A DNA stretch of 64,000 nt, from positions 27,481 through 91,480 of the forward strand of contig CAJTRE010000007.1 in assembly GCA_910578495.1 (NCBI GenBank), read 5' to 3'. The notes beneath the pieces are model-generated. The model worked only from the letters and a program-made list of their open reading frames with translations. It had not been told where the DNA came from and ran no database searches. The first letter of the stretch is position 1. Each line of letters starts with the position of its first letter. The stretch is from an uncultured Dorea sp. (lineage in GTDB: Bacteria > Bacillota > Clostridia > Lachnospirales > Lachnospiraceae). The translations under genes and the position numbers were made by a program. This document shows, one piece after another, positions 25,629 through 34,446 of the stretch.

Positions 25629-26348
25629 ATGAAGATTGAGGTAGATACACACGCACATACACTTGTCAGCGGACATGCCTATAATACAATGCGTGAGATG
25701 ATGAAAATGGCGGCGGAAAAAGGGTTAAAAGGATTAGCGCTGACAGAACATGCGCCAAAGATGCCGGGGAGCACGAATCTATATTATTTCCAGAATCATA
25801 AGGTTATCCCAAGGGAAATGTATGGTATAAGGCTGTTGTTTGGTGTAGAATTGAATATTTTAAATGGAGAAGGAGAGGTGGATCTTCCTGATAAGACAAT
25901 TGCAGAACTAGATCTTGCGATTGCCAGTATGCATACGCTCTGCTTTCAGGAAGACAGAAGCTGTGAGGCGGTAATGAAAGCATATAAAAATGTGATGAGT
26001 CGGCGGGATATTGACATTATCGGACATCCGGATGACGGAAGATTTCCGGTAGATTATGAGGAGCTTGTAAAAGAAGCAAAACGCACAGGTACTTTGCTGG
26101 AGATAAATAATTCTTCTTTGAAGCCGGGTGGTTTTCGGCAGAACTCCATGGAAAATACAAAAGAAATGCTGAAGCTTTGCAAGAAGCATGAGACGATGGT
26201 AGTTCTGGGGACAGATTCTCATGTGGATGAAGCAATTGCAGATTATAGTTATGTGATGGGACTTTTACAGGAAACAGACTTTCCGCAGGAGTTAATTGCC
26301 AATACTTCTTATGAAAAATTGCTGTCTGTATTGAAACACCGTTCATAA
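25629..26348 (+). CDS. PHP-domain phosphatase (YcdX-like)
   Basis: A 239-residue trinuclear-metal phosphoesterase. The PHP metal ligands appear in order: VDTHAHTLVSGHAYNT at the N-terminus, LTEHAPKMPGS, GVELNIL, IASMHT, IIGHPDDGRFP and GTDSHVDEAI near the C-terminus, the full set of the YcdX/PHP group. These enzymes release phosphate from small phosphorylated compounds. ATG 25629 starts the domain directly; an in-frame TTG at 25617 is closer to the AAGGAAGGA site and is a possible alternative. Confidence 0.9.
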   Translation: MKIEVDTHAHTLVSGHAYNTMREMMKMAAEKGLKGLALTEHAPKMPGSTNLYYFQNHKVIPREMYGIRLLFGVELNILNGEGEVDLPDKTIAELDLAIASMHTLCFQEDRSCEAVMKAYKNVMSRRDIDIIGHPDDGRFPVDYEELVKEAKRTGTLLEINNSSLKPGGFRQNSMENTKEMLKLCKKHETMVVLGTDSHVDEAIADYSYVMGLLQETDFPQELIANTSYEKLLSVLKHRS

Positions 26349-26460
26349 ATAAGCATGTTTTTGAACATACAGGGAAAAGACAAGAAAATCTATGGACTTT
26401 AAAAATTTAATGTGTTAAAATGTAACAGTAATGAATTCGGTTACAAAGGAGATATTGGAC

Positions 26461-26748
26461 ATGAGTAAGAAAATAAGAACAGAGGCGGTCGACTATCTTT
26501 TTGAGGCTATTTTGAGCTTAAAAGATAAGGAAGAATGCTACACTTTTTTTGAAGACATCTGTACAATTAATGAATTACTCTCTTTATCGCAGAGATTCGA
26601 AGTGGCGAAGATGTTGAGAGAACAGAGAACTTATTTGGAAATTGCGGAAAAGACAGGAGCTTCTACAGCAACCATAAGCAGGGTGAACCGTTCTTTGAAT
26701 TATGGAAATGACGGGTATGATATGGTATTTGAAAGAATCAGTAAATAG
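26461..26748 (+). CDS. YerC/YecD family TrpR-related regulator
   Basis: A 95-residue all-helical protein of the TrpR superfamily. The DNA-binding part reads YLEIAEKTGASTATISRVNR, a classic helix-turn-helix, preceded by the helical core CTINELLSLSQRFEVAKMLR. The family is conserved in Firmicutes as small transcriptional regulators whose ligand is largely unknown. AAAGGAGA precedes ATG 26461; an upstream in-frame ATG at 26431 is less well placed. It stands alone with a terminator directly after it. Confidence 0.88.
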   Translation: MSKKIRTEAVDYLFEAILSLKDKEECYTFFEDICTINELLSLSQRFEVAKMLREQRTYLEIAEKTGASTATISRVNRSLNYGNDGYDMVFERISK

Positions 26749-26766
26749 AAGAGCAGCAGGATGAAT

Positions 26767-26798
26767 AAAATCCCAGGTCGTGTGTGCCTGGGATTTTT
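26767..26798 (+). terminator. Terminator after yerC, between converging genes
   Basis: AAAATCCCAGG (26767-26777) pairs with CCTGGGATTTT (26787-26797), with a nine-base loop and a T-rich end on both strands. It can serve the DUF1846 gene too. Confidence 0.85.
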
Positions 26799-26807
26799 AT
26801 AGTTGTT

Positions 26808-28301
26808 TTAGAAGCTTTTACTCTGGAAAATAATCGTGTTTTTCTCATATTTGGCTTCAAACGTTGCCTGAATCGATAATTTTTTAAATTGTTTCATATC
26901 TACAGTTCCGATCATGACCGAGGTGTGCGCCTGACAGCCTTTTAATTTTGGAAGCTGTTTAAGAGCAAGCTGTGCGGTTGGGTTGGAAGCTGCGCTTACT
27001 GACAATGCAATGAGTACTTCGTCTGTGTGGAGTCTTGGATTCTTGCTTCCAAGATATTGGATCTTTAGTTTCTGAATCGGCTCAATTGCTTCCGGAGAAA
27101 TTACATGTACTTCATGGTCAATCCCTGCCAGCTCCTTCAAGGCATTCAAAAGGAGGGCGGCAGAGGCGCCAAGAAGCTTGGACGTTTTGCCGGTAATAAT
27201 ACGCCCATCCTGTAGTTCCAACGCTGCGGCCGGGGCTCCGGTTTCTTTTGCGCGGTTAAGCGCAGCATCAACGACCGGGCGGTCGTGAACGGTGATACCG
27301 GACTGATTCATAAGCATTTCCAGTTTATAAACTTCCTCATCGGAACATGCACCCAGAAGATGACGTCTTAAAGAGTCATAATATCTGCGGATAATTTCTT
27401 GATGGGAGGCATTTCTGCATACGTCGTCGTCGCAGATACAGTTTCCCGCCATATTTACTCCCATATCAGTGGGGGACTTGTATGGACTTTTATTATAAAT
27501 GCGCTCAAACATAGCATTTAATACAGGGAAAATCTCTACATCGCGGTTGTAGTTGACCGTTGTTTCTCCGTAAGCTTCCAGATGGAACGGATCGATCATG
27601 TTGACATCGTTAAGATCGGCAGTTGCCGCTTCATATGCCAGATTGACCGGATGTTTCAGTGGAATGTTCCAGATTGGAAATGTTTCGAATTTGGCATATC
27701 CTGCGCGAATTCCTCTTTGATGCTCGTGGTAGAGCTGGGAGAGGCAGACCGCCATTTTTCCGCTTCCGGGACCGGGAGCAGTGACGACGATCAGAGGTCT
27801 GGATGTTTCGATATAATCATTTTTACCATATCCTTCCTCACTTACAATATGTGGGATGTTGGATGGATAACCGGAAATCATGTAGTGGCGGTAAACCTTG
27901 ATTCCCAGTTTCTTCAGGCGGTTTTTAAATAAAGCAGCGCTTTTTTGCCCACTGCATTTAGTAATGACAACGCTTCCTACATATAAACCATGGTCTTTGA
28001 AGATAGACATAAGCCGGAGTACATCCAGATCATAAGTGATCCCTAAGTCGCCCCGTACTTTATTTTTTTCGATGTCTTCTGCACTGATGACAATTACAAT
28101 TTCCGCCTGGTCAGAAAGCTGCATCAGCATACGCATCTTGCTGTCCGGCTGAAAACCCGGCAATACACGTGACGCATGATAATCATCGAAAAGTTTCCCA
28201 CCAAATTCCAGATAAAGCTTGTTGTCAAATTGGCTGATTCTCTCTCTGATGTGCGTAGATTGTGTTTGCAAATATTTGTCGTTGTCAAATCCTATGTTCA
28301 T
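26808..28301 (-). CDS. DUF1846 protein
   Basis: A 497-residue cytoplasmic protein of the DUF1846 family. Recognisable stretches are GFDNDKYLQTQSTHIRERI at the N-terminus, the nucleotide-loop-like VVTAPGPGSGKMAVCLSQLYHE at about residue 173, DVNMIDPFHLEAYGETTVNYNRD, and DMGVNMAGNCICDDDVC. Members combine a P-loop-like N-terminal part and a second domain of unknown role; the biochemical function is not established. GGAGAC precedes ATG 28299-28301. It diverges from ftsH. Confidence 0.9.
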   Translation of the reverse strand: MNIGFDNDKYLQTQSTHIRERISQFDNKLYLEFGGKLFDDYHASRVLPGFQPDSKMRMLMQLSDQAEIVIVISAEDIEKNKVRGDLGITYDLDVLRLMSIFKDHGLYVGSVVITKCSGQKSAALFKNRLKKLGIKVYRHYMISGYPSNIPHIVSEEGYGKNDYIETSRPLIVVTAPGPGSGKMAVCLSQLYHEHQRGIRAGYAKFETFPIWNIPLKHPVNLAYEAATADLNDVNMIDPFHLEAYGETTVNYNRDVEIFPVLNAMFERIYNKSPYKSPTDMGVNMAGNCICDDDVCRNASHQEIIRRYYDSLRRHLLGACSDEEVYKLEMLMNQSGITVHDRPVVDAALNRAKETGAPAAALELQDGRIITGKTSKLLGASAALLLNALKELAGIDHEVHVISPEAIEPIQKLKIQYLGSKNPRLHTDEVLIALSVSAASNPTAQLALKQLPKLKGCQAHTSVMIGTVDMKQFKKLSIQATFEAKYEKNTIIFQSKSF

Positions 28302-28406
28302 CGTTGTCTCCTTCTACATTTATAATTCTTTTAAAAGTATGAAATACCTATTTATCCAGTATACTACAAAGTATAGGAAGTTTACAATCTTTTCATAATG
28401 TTTTTG

Positions 28407-28435
28407 TTGATTTCTAAGTAGGCTGTCCGTATAAT
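28407..28435 (+). promoter_or_regulatory. SigA-type promoter of ftsH
   Basis: TTGATT (28407-28412) and TATAAT (28430-28435) are 17 bases apart, about 25 bases upstream of ATG 28461. Confidence 0.75.
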
Positions 28436-28460
28436 TATAAGGGTATACAGGAGGAGAAAC

Positions 28461-30443
28461 ATGGACAACCAGCAAAATAAAAATAAACAGGAACCTGGCA
28501 AGAATAACAAACAGGGATTTCCTTTCATAATGTTAGTGGCGCTTATTACAACAGTATTGATATTGGCGTTATATCAGTTCCAGGGGAACGGCTCAGATTC
28601 AGAGATTTCGTACAACAAATTTATGGAGTACGTAGACCGTGGAAAAGTTGATAAAGTAGAGATTCAGAGTGATAAGATTGAAATTACGATGAAAAAAGCC
28701 AAGGGAGAATTAAAAGCGAAGGTATATTATACAGGAATTGTAGCGGATAGTGACCTCCCCGATAAGCTTGAGCGGGCAAATGTGCAGTATGGCAGACAGA
28801 TTCCGGACACGACTTCTGCTATGGTCATGCAGTTTTTAATGGCTTTTCTTCCAATCATTATTCTGGTAGGACTCATCGTATGGTCGACACGCAAGATGGC
28901 GAAAGGCGGCATGATGGGAATTGGAAAAAGCAATGCGAAGATGTATGTAGAGAAACAGACCGGTGTTTCTTTCCGGGATGTTGCAGGACAGGATGAGGCG
29001 AAAGAATCTTTACAGGAAATGGTAGAATTTCTCCATGATCCGGGAAAATATACAAGTGTGGGTGCAAAGCTTCCAAAGGGCGCGCTGCTTGTGGGACCTC
29101 CGGGAACCGGTAAAACGCTGCTTGCCAAGGCTGTGGCGGGAGAAGCGAATGTTCCGTTCTTTTCACTAAGCGGTTCGGCTTTTGTGGAAATGTATGTAGG
29201 TGTAGGAGCTTCTCGTGTACGCGATCTGTTTAAACAGGCGCAGCAGATGGCACCATGTATTATATTTATTGATGAGATTGATGCCATTGGTAAGAGTCGT
29301 GACAATCAGCTTGGCAGTAATGATGAGCGTGACCAGACGTTGAACCAGCTGCTTGCGGAGATGGATGGTTTTGAATCGAACAAAGGTCTGATTCTTCTGG
29401 CTGCGACTAATCGTCCGGAGATTTTAGATCCTGCGCTTTTAAGACCGGGACGTTTTGACCGGCGTATCGTTGTGGAAAAACCGGATTTGAAAGGCCGCGT
29501 GGATGTCTTAAAGGTTCATTCTAAAGATGTTAAGATGGATGAGACCGTAGATCTTGAAGCAATTGCTCTGGCAACTTCCGGAGCGGTAGGCTCTGATCTT
29601 GCCAATATGATTAACGAGTCTGCCATTAATGCAGTAAAACATGGAAGGCAGGCAGTTTCACAGAAAGACTTGTTTGAGGCGGTTGAAGTAGTCCTCGTAG
29701 GTAAGGAGAAGAAGGACCGTATTATGAGTCAGGAAGAACGAAGAATTGTTTCCTACCATGAAGTGGGACATGCGCTTGTAAGCGCACTTCAAAAAGACGC
29801 AGAGCCGGTACAGAAGATTACGATTGTGCCGCGTACTATGGGAGCATTAGGCTACGTGATGCAGACCCCGGAGGAAGAAAAATTCTTAAATACTAAGAAA
29901 GAATTAGAGACAATGCTGGTAGGTATGCTGGCGGGACGCGCGGCGGAAGAGATTGTATTTGATACGGTTACAACAGGCGCTTCTAATGATATTGAGAAAG
30001 CGACGAAGGTTGCGCGGGCGATGATCACACAGTATGGTATGAGCGAGAAATTCGGCCTGATTGGTCTGGAATCGGTGCAGAACCGATATCTGGATGGAAG
30101 GCCGGTAAGTAACTGCGGTCAGCAGACGGCTTCAGAGATTGATCAGGAAGTCATGCGGATGTTAAAAGAGGCTTATGAGGAAGCCAAGAGACTCTTAAGT
30201 GAGCATAGAAAGTCATTGGATGAAATTGCAGATTTCTTGATTCAGAAAGAGACAATTACCGGTAAAGAGTTTATGGAGATCTTCCATAAAGTAGAAGGGA
30301 TCGATCCGGAAAAGGCAGGAGAGAAAGCCCAGGAGCGTATTACAATGATACCTGTGGAGACACCGGAGGAAGAGACATCTGCAGAGATTGAGAATACAGA
30401 AGAAATGGAAAATGAAAGTGAAGCCACAGAGGCAGAGGAATAA
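28461..30443 (+). CDS. ftsH: ATP-dependent zinc metalloprotease FtsH
   Basis: A 660-residue membrane AAA+ protease that degrades misfolded membrane proteins and some regulators. Order: first membrane segment (FPFIMLVALITTVLILALYQ), extracytoplasmic FtsH_ext domain, second membrane segment (MQFLMAFLPIIILVGLIVW), AAA module with Walker A GPPGTGKTLLAKAVAGEANV, pore loop SAFVEMYVGVGA, Walker B IIFIDEIDAIG and second region of homology, then the zinc site SYHEVGHALVSA. The C-terminal tail after about residue 615 is acidic (EETSAEIENTEEMENESEA), common in Clostridia. AGGAGG precedes the start. Confidence 0.97.
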   Translation: MDNQQNKNKQEPGKNNKQGFPFIMLVALITTVLILALYQFQGNGSDSEISYNKFMEYVDRGKVDKVEIQSDKIEITMKKAKGELKAKVYYTGIVADSDLPDKLERANVQYGRQIPDTTSAMVMQFLMAFLPIIILVGLIVWSTRKMAKGGMMGIGKSNAKMYVEKQTGVSFRDVAGQDEAKESLQEMVEFLHDPGKYTSVGAKLPKGALLVGPPGTGKTLLAKAVAGEANVPFFSLSGSAFVEMYVGVGASRVRDLFKQAQQMAPCIIFIDEIDAIGKSRDNQLGSNDERDQTLNQLLAEMDGFESNKGLILLAATNRPEILDPALLRPGRFDRRIVVEKPDLKGRVDVLKVHSKDVKMDETVDLEAIALATSGAVGSDLANMINESAINAVKHGRQAVSQKDLFEAVEVVLVGKEKKDRIMSQEERRIVSYHEVGHALVSALQKDAEPVQKITIVPRTMGALGYVMQTPEEEKFLNTKKELETMLVGMLAGRAAEEIVFDTVTTGASNDIEKATKVARAMITQYGMSEKFGLIGLESVQNRYLDGRPVSNCGQQTASEIDQEVMRMLKEAYEEAKRLLSEHRKSLDEIADFLIQKETITGKEFMEIFHKVEGIDPEKAGEKAQERITMIPVETPEEETSAEIENTEEMENESEATEAEE

Positions 30444-30452
30444 AGGATAGAA

Positions 30453-30486
30453 AGGATGGTGGATCGACATTCACCATCCTTTTTCG
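30453..30486 (+). terminator. Terminator after ftsH
   Basis: AAGGATGGTG (30453-30462) pairs with CACCATCCTT (30473-30482), followed by TTTTC. It lies immediately before uvrC. Confidence 0.85.
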
Positions 30487-30490
30487 GGTA

Positions 30491-32335
30491 ATGGTTATGT
30501 TTGATATTCAAGAAGAATTAAAAAAACTTCCGGGTAAGCCCGGGGTATATATTATGCATGATGAAAAGGATGCAATCATATATGTTGGTAAAGCGATTAG
30601 TCTGAAAAACCGAGTGCGTCAGTATTTCCAGAGCAGCCGTAATAAAGGTGCGAAGATTGAGCAGATGGTGACGCATATTCGCAGGTTTGAGTATATTGTG
30701 ACGGATTCAGAATTGGAAGCGCTTGTGTTAGAGTGTAACCTGATCAAGGAGCACCATCCAAAGTATAATACAATGTTAATGGATGATAAATCTTATCCGT
30801 TTATTAAAGTGACAGTGGATGAGCCGTTTCCGAGAATCATGCTGGCAAGGAAGATGGTGAAAGATAAATCCAGATATTTTGGCCCGTACACAAGCGTGGG
30901 AGCTGTGAAAGATACGATTGAGTTGATTCGAAAGCTTTATCATATACGAAGCTGTAACCGGAAACTTCCGAAAGATGCAGGGAAAGAACGTCCTTGTCTG
31001 AATTATCACATTCATCAGTGCCACGCTCCCTGCCAGGGATACATTTCTAAGGAGGAGTACCGCAAATCTGTTACAGAAGTGCTTCAGTTTCTAAATGGAA
31101 AGTATGATCTTATTTTAAAAGAACTGGAAAGTAAAATGCAAGAGGCGTCTGAAGCGTTGGAATTTGAGAGAGCGCTGGAATACAGGGAATTATTATTCAG
31201 TGTACAGAAAATTGCACAGAAACAGAAGATTACCGATACTGCTGGAGAGGACAGGGATGTTCTGGCGACTGCGGTAGAAGAGGAAGATGGAGTTGTGCAA
31301 GTGTTCTTTATACGAAGCGGAAGGTTGATCGGCAGGGATCATTTTTATCTGAAAATCAGCCGGGGAGAGCAGGAGAAAGAAGTGCTCTCCAGCTTTATCA
31401 AGCAGTTTTATGCGGGGACACCTTATATACCGGCGGAGATTATGCTGCCGGAAGAGATAGAAGACGGAGAAGTTATTGAAGAATGGCTGACAGCCAGACG
31501 TGGACATAAAGTGCATATCAGAGTTCCTAAGAAAGGAACAAAGGAAAAGCTGGTGGAGCTTGCGGCTAAGAATGCGGCAATGGTTTTGAGTACGGATAAG
31601 GAACGATTGAAAAGAGAGGAAGGACGTACCATCGGGGCGGTTAAGGAGCTTGAGAAGCTCTTAGGCTTAAAAGGAATCGTCCGCATGGAGGCTTATGATA
31701 TTTCCAATACCAGCGGTTTTGCTTCAGTAGGCTCCATGATCGTCTATGAACGGGGAAAACCAAAGCGGAATGATTATCGGAAGTTCAAGATTAAGGGCGT
31801 ACAGGGGGCGGACGATTATGCCAGCATGGAGGAAGTTCTTACCCGCAGGTTTACCCATGGACTGAAGGAACAGGAAGAGGGGAAGGAACTTGGAGGTTTT
31901 ACGGCATTTCCCGATCTTATTATGATGGACGGTGGAAGAGGTCAAGTAAATATTGCTGTTCAGGTGTTGGAGCGATTAGGGCTTGAGATTCCGGTCTGCG
32001 GTATGGTGAAAGACGATAATCACCGGACGAGAGGGCTTTATTATCAGAATGTGGAGATTCCTATAGACAAGCATTCTGAAGGATTTCGGCTTATTACGAG
32101 AATACAGGATGAGGCGCATCGGTTTGCGATTACATTTCACAGGCAGCTTCGGAGTAAGAATCAGATTCATTCTGTTCTGGATGATATTCCGGGTGTAGGG
32201 CTAGCGAGGAGAAAAGATCTCATGAAACATTTTGCCGATATAGAGGCGGTTAAAAACGCCACAGTGGAGGAGCTTGCAAAATTACCATCTATGAATGAGA
32301 AGTCGGCACAAAACGTGTACAATTTTTTTCATTAA
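30491..32335 (+). CDS. uvrC: Excinuclease ABC subunit C
   Basis: A 614-residue UvrC, the dual nuclease of nucleotide excision repair. The GIY-YIG domain opens the protein (KPGVYIMHDEKDAIIYVGKA at about 14-33). A UvrB-binding UVR motif follows (EASEALEFERALEYRELL at about 218-235), then the RNase H-like nuclease domain with RMEAYDISNTSGFASVGSM and DGGRGQVN, and the C-terminal helix-hairpin-helix pair (LDDIPGVGLARRKDLMKHF). The ribosome binding site is weak (GGGTAATGG) and ATG 30491 or ATG 30497 could be used. Full length; it heads the run into hprK and glcK. Confidence 0.96.
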   Translation: MVMFDIQEELKKLPGKPGVYIMHDEKDAIIYVGKAISLKNRVRQYFQSSRNKGAKIEQMVTHIRRFEYIVTDSELEALVLECNLIKEHHPKYNTMLMDDKSYPFIKVTVDEPFPRIMLARKMVKDKSRYFGPYTSVGAVKDTIELIRKLYHIRSCNRKLPKDAGKERPCLNYHIHQCHAPCQGYISKEEYRKSVTEVLQFLNGKYDLILKELESKMQEASEALEFERALEYRELLFSVQKIAQKQKITDTAGEDRDVLATAVEEEDGVVQVFFIRSGRLIGRDHFYLKISRGEQEKEVLSSFIKQFYAGTPYIPAEIMLPEEIEDGEVIEEWLTARRGHKVHIRVPKKGTKEKLVELAAKNAAMVLSTDKERLKREEGRTIGAVKELEKLLGLKGIVRMEAYDISNTSGFASVGSMIVYERGKPKRNDYRKFKIKGVQGADDYASMEEVLTRRFTHGLKEQEEGKELGGFTAFPDLIMMDGGRGQVNIAVQVLERLGLEIPVCGMVKDDNHRTRGLYYQNVEIPIDKHSEGFRLITRIQDEAHRFAITFHRQLRSKNQIHSVLDDIPGVGLARRKDLMKHFADIEAVKNATVEELAKLPSMNEKSAQNVYNFFH

Positions 32336-32455
32336 TGTGGTATAATTCTTAGATGAAGGAAAGTGACGGGTGTGCTTGCACAAACTGTCATTTGACGAGA
32401 AAACCATCGAGACGTAAGTCAAGATGGTATACTGTGGATAGAAGAGGAGAACGTC

Positions 32456-33382
32456 ATGGCAAATAGTGTGAAACTGCAAAAAATAGTTGAAAAACTGAAT
32501 TTGAAAAATCTTACGCCGGATGTGGATATGACGGATAAGAATGTGGTTGTACCGGATATTAACCGTCCGTCTTTGCAGCTTACCGGGTTTTTCGAGCATT
32601 TTGCTTCTGATCGTATACAAATTATCGGATACGTAGAGTATACATTTTTGGAGGGATTGAGTACAGAGGAAAAAGAGAGAATCTATGATATGCTGTTGTC
32701 TTATAAAATCCCATGCATCATATTCAGCAGGAGTCTGAAACCGGATCAAATGCTCGTTGAGAAAGCGGAGAAAGTTAATATCCCTGTATTTTCTACGGAT
32801 ATGAAAACATCTGCATTTACGGCAGAGATCGTCCGCTGGTTGAATGTGGAGCTGGCGCCCTGTATTTCCATTCATGGTGTGTTAGTGGATGTATATGGTA
32901 TCGGGGTACTGATCATGGGTGAGAGCGGGATTGGAAAGAGTGAGGCTGCATTGGAGCTTATTAAGAGAGGGCATCGTCTTGTCAGTGATGATGTGGTGGA
33001 GATTCGGAAAGTCAGTGGCGAGACGTTGGTTGGACGGGCTCCGGATATTACCAGGAATTTTATTGAGCTTCGAGGAATTGGAATTGTGGACGTTAAGATG
33101 CTGTACGGTGTTCAGAGTGTAAGGGAGACTCAGAATATTGATCTGGTCATCACACTGGAAGAGTGGGATAAGGAGAAAGAATATGACCGCTTGGGACTGG
33201 AGCAGGAATATACGGAATTTCTTGGAAATAAAGTAGTCTGCCATCAGCTTCCGATTCGGCCGGGACGTAATCTTGCTATTATTGTTGAAACTGCCGCAAT
33301 TAACCACAGACAGAAACGTATGGGCTACAATGCGGCGCAGGAACTATATAAACGTGTACAACAGAACATGACGAGAAAGTAG
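32456..33382 (+). CDS. hprK: HPr kinase/phosphorylase
   Basis: A 308-residue bifunctional enzyme that phosphorylates Ser46 of HPr and reverses this, controlling carbon catabolite repression. The kinase domain has the P-loop MGESGIGKSEAALELIKRGH at about residues 153-172, followed by the family motif LVSDDVVEI, and the signature EIRGIG-like block ELRGIGIVDVKMLYGV. The N-terminal domain (residues 1-130) has the usual fold. AAGAGGAG precedes ATG 32456. A TATAAT at 32340-32345 about 110 bases upstream may drive the gene. The kinase of glucose metabolism follows 16 bases later. Confidence 0.96.
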   Translation: MANSVKLQKIVEKLNLKNLTPDVDMTDKNVVVPDINRPSLQLTGFFEHFASDRIQIIGYVEYTFLEGLSTEEKERIYDMLLSYKIPCIIFSRSLKPDQMLVEKAEKVNIPVFSTDMKTSAFTAEIVRWLNVELAPCISIHGVLVDVYGIGVLIMGESGIGKSEAALELIKRGHRLVSDDVVEIRKVSGETLVGRAPDITRNFIELRGIGIVDVKMLYGVQSVRETQNIDLVITLEEWDKEKEYDRLGLEQEYTEFLGNKVVCHQLPIRPGRNLAIIVETAAINHRQKRMGYNAAQELYKRVQQNMTRK

Positions 33383-33398
33383 AGGTGTCAAGTATTAT

Positions 33399-34334
33399 AT
33401 GAAATATTGTGTTGGTGTAGATATTGGCGGAACAACTGTTAAGTTGGGGATTTTTCAAACAGACGGAACAATCCTTGATAAGTGGGAGATTCTAACAAGA
33501 ACAGAAAATGCCGGAGTAGAGATTCTTCCGGATATTGCAAAATCTATTGAAGAAAAGCGTGTGGAACAAAATATAGAGACGGAAGATATTCTCGGTATTG
33601 GAGTTGGAGTGCCGGCTCCGGTAGATAGTTTCGGTGTAGTTAAAAATACAGCGAATCTGGGCTGGGGGTATAAAGAAGTAAAGCGTGAACTGGAAGAGAT
33701 TACCGGATATGTAGTGGCAGTTGGAAACGATGCAAATATGGCGGCTCTTGGTGAGATGTGGCTTGGTTCCGGTCATGGACAGAAAAATATGGTGATGGTG
33801 ACACTTGGCACAGGAGTCGGCGGCGGGGTTATTATCGACGGACGGCCGCTTGTAGGAAAAAATGGAGCGGGTGGAGAGATTGGCCATATTCTGGCAAACA
33901 GACAGGAGAGAGATAAGTGCGGCTGTGGAAAGAAAGGCTGTCTGGAGCAGTATGCTTCGGCAAGCGGAATTGCAAGACTGGCACGAATCCGTCTTGCCAG
34001 AAACAATGACTGGAGCCTTCTTCGTGACAAACAGAAAATAACTGCCAAGGAAGTGTTTGATGCATTGAAAGAAGGTGATAAAGTGGCGGAAGATATTGTG
34101 GAAGAATTCGGAGCATACCTTGGTTATGCGCTGGCTGATGTGGCCGCTATTGTAGATCCGGCCGTTATTGTGATCGGAGGCGGCGTGTCAAAGGCTGGCC
34201 CGATTATTCTTCAGTATATCAAGAAATATTTTTTGGAAAAAGCTTTTTTTGCCAATGAGGGAACAGAATTTATTATCGCAGTTCTCGGAAATGATGCAGG
34301 AATCTGTGGAGCGGCAAAGATGATTTTAGGATAA
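33399..34334 (+). CDS. glcK: ROK-family glucokinase
   Basis: A 311-residue sugar kinase: phosphate-1 motif GVDIGGTTVKLGIF, the catalytic Asp region VGNDANMAALGEMWLG, the phosphate-2 motif TLGTGVGGGVIIDG, the glucose-binding GEIGHI and the ROK zinc motif CGCGKKGCLEQYAS. ATP-dependent phosphorylation of glucose is the usual role of this clostridial orthologue. It sits 16 bases after hprK and ends in a terminator, so hprK-glcK is a plausible unit linking glucose entry to catabolite control. Confidence 0.94.
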   Translation: MKYCVGVDIGGTTVKLGIFQTDGTILDKWEILTRTENAGVEILPDIAKSIEEKRVEQNIETEDILGIGVGVPAPVDSFGVVKNTANLGWGYKEVKRELEEITGYVVAVGNDANMAALGEMWLGSGHGQKNMVMVTLGTGVGGGVIIDGRPLVGKNGAGGEIGHILANRQERDKCGCGKKGCLEQYASASGIARLARIRLARNNDWSLLRDKQKITAKEVFDALKEGDKVAEDIVEEFGAYLGYALADVAAIVDPAVIVIGGGVSKAGPIILQYIKKYFLEKAFFANEGTEFIIAVLGNDAGICGAAKMILG

Positions 34335-34367
34335 TGTAATTTGGAACAGCATATATGAAAGTATAAA

Positions 34368-34415
34368 ATAACCCTCCAAACTGAGTGATTTTTTCACATC
34401 AGCTTGGAGGGTTAT
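34368..34415. terminator. Bidirectional terminator between glcK and the penicillin-binding protein gene
   Basis: ATAACCCTCCAA (34368-34379) pairs with TTGGAGGGTTAT (34404-34415). The inner part can pair further (CTGA and TCAG; GTGA and TCAC). It lies between converging genes. Confidence 0.85.
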
Positions 34416-34446
34416 CGTATTTAAAAAGTTTCTTTAGTATATCTAT

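Noticed and set aside
32282..32875. 197-residue minus-strand open frame across hprK
   Set aside because: It lies antisense to hprK and the end of uvrC, with no start signal; it is a shadow of the real genes.
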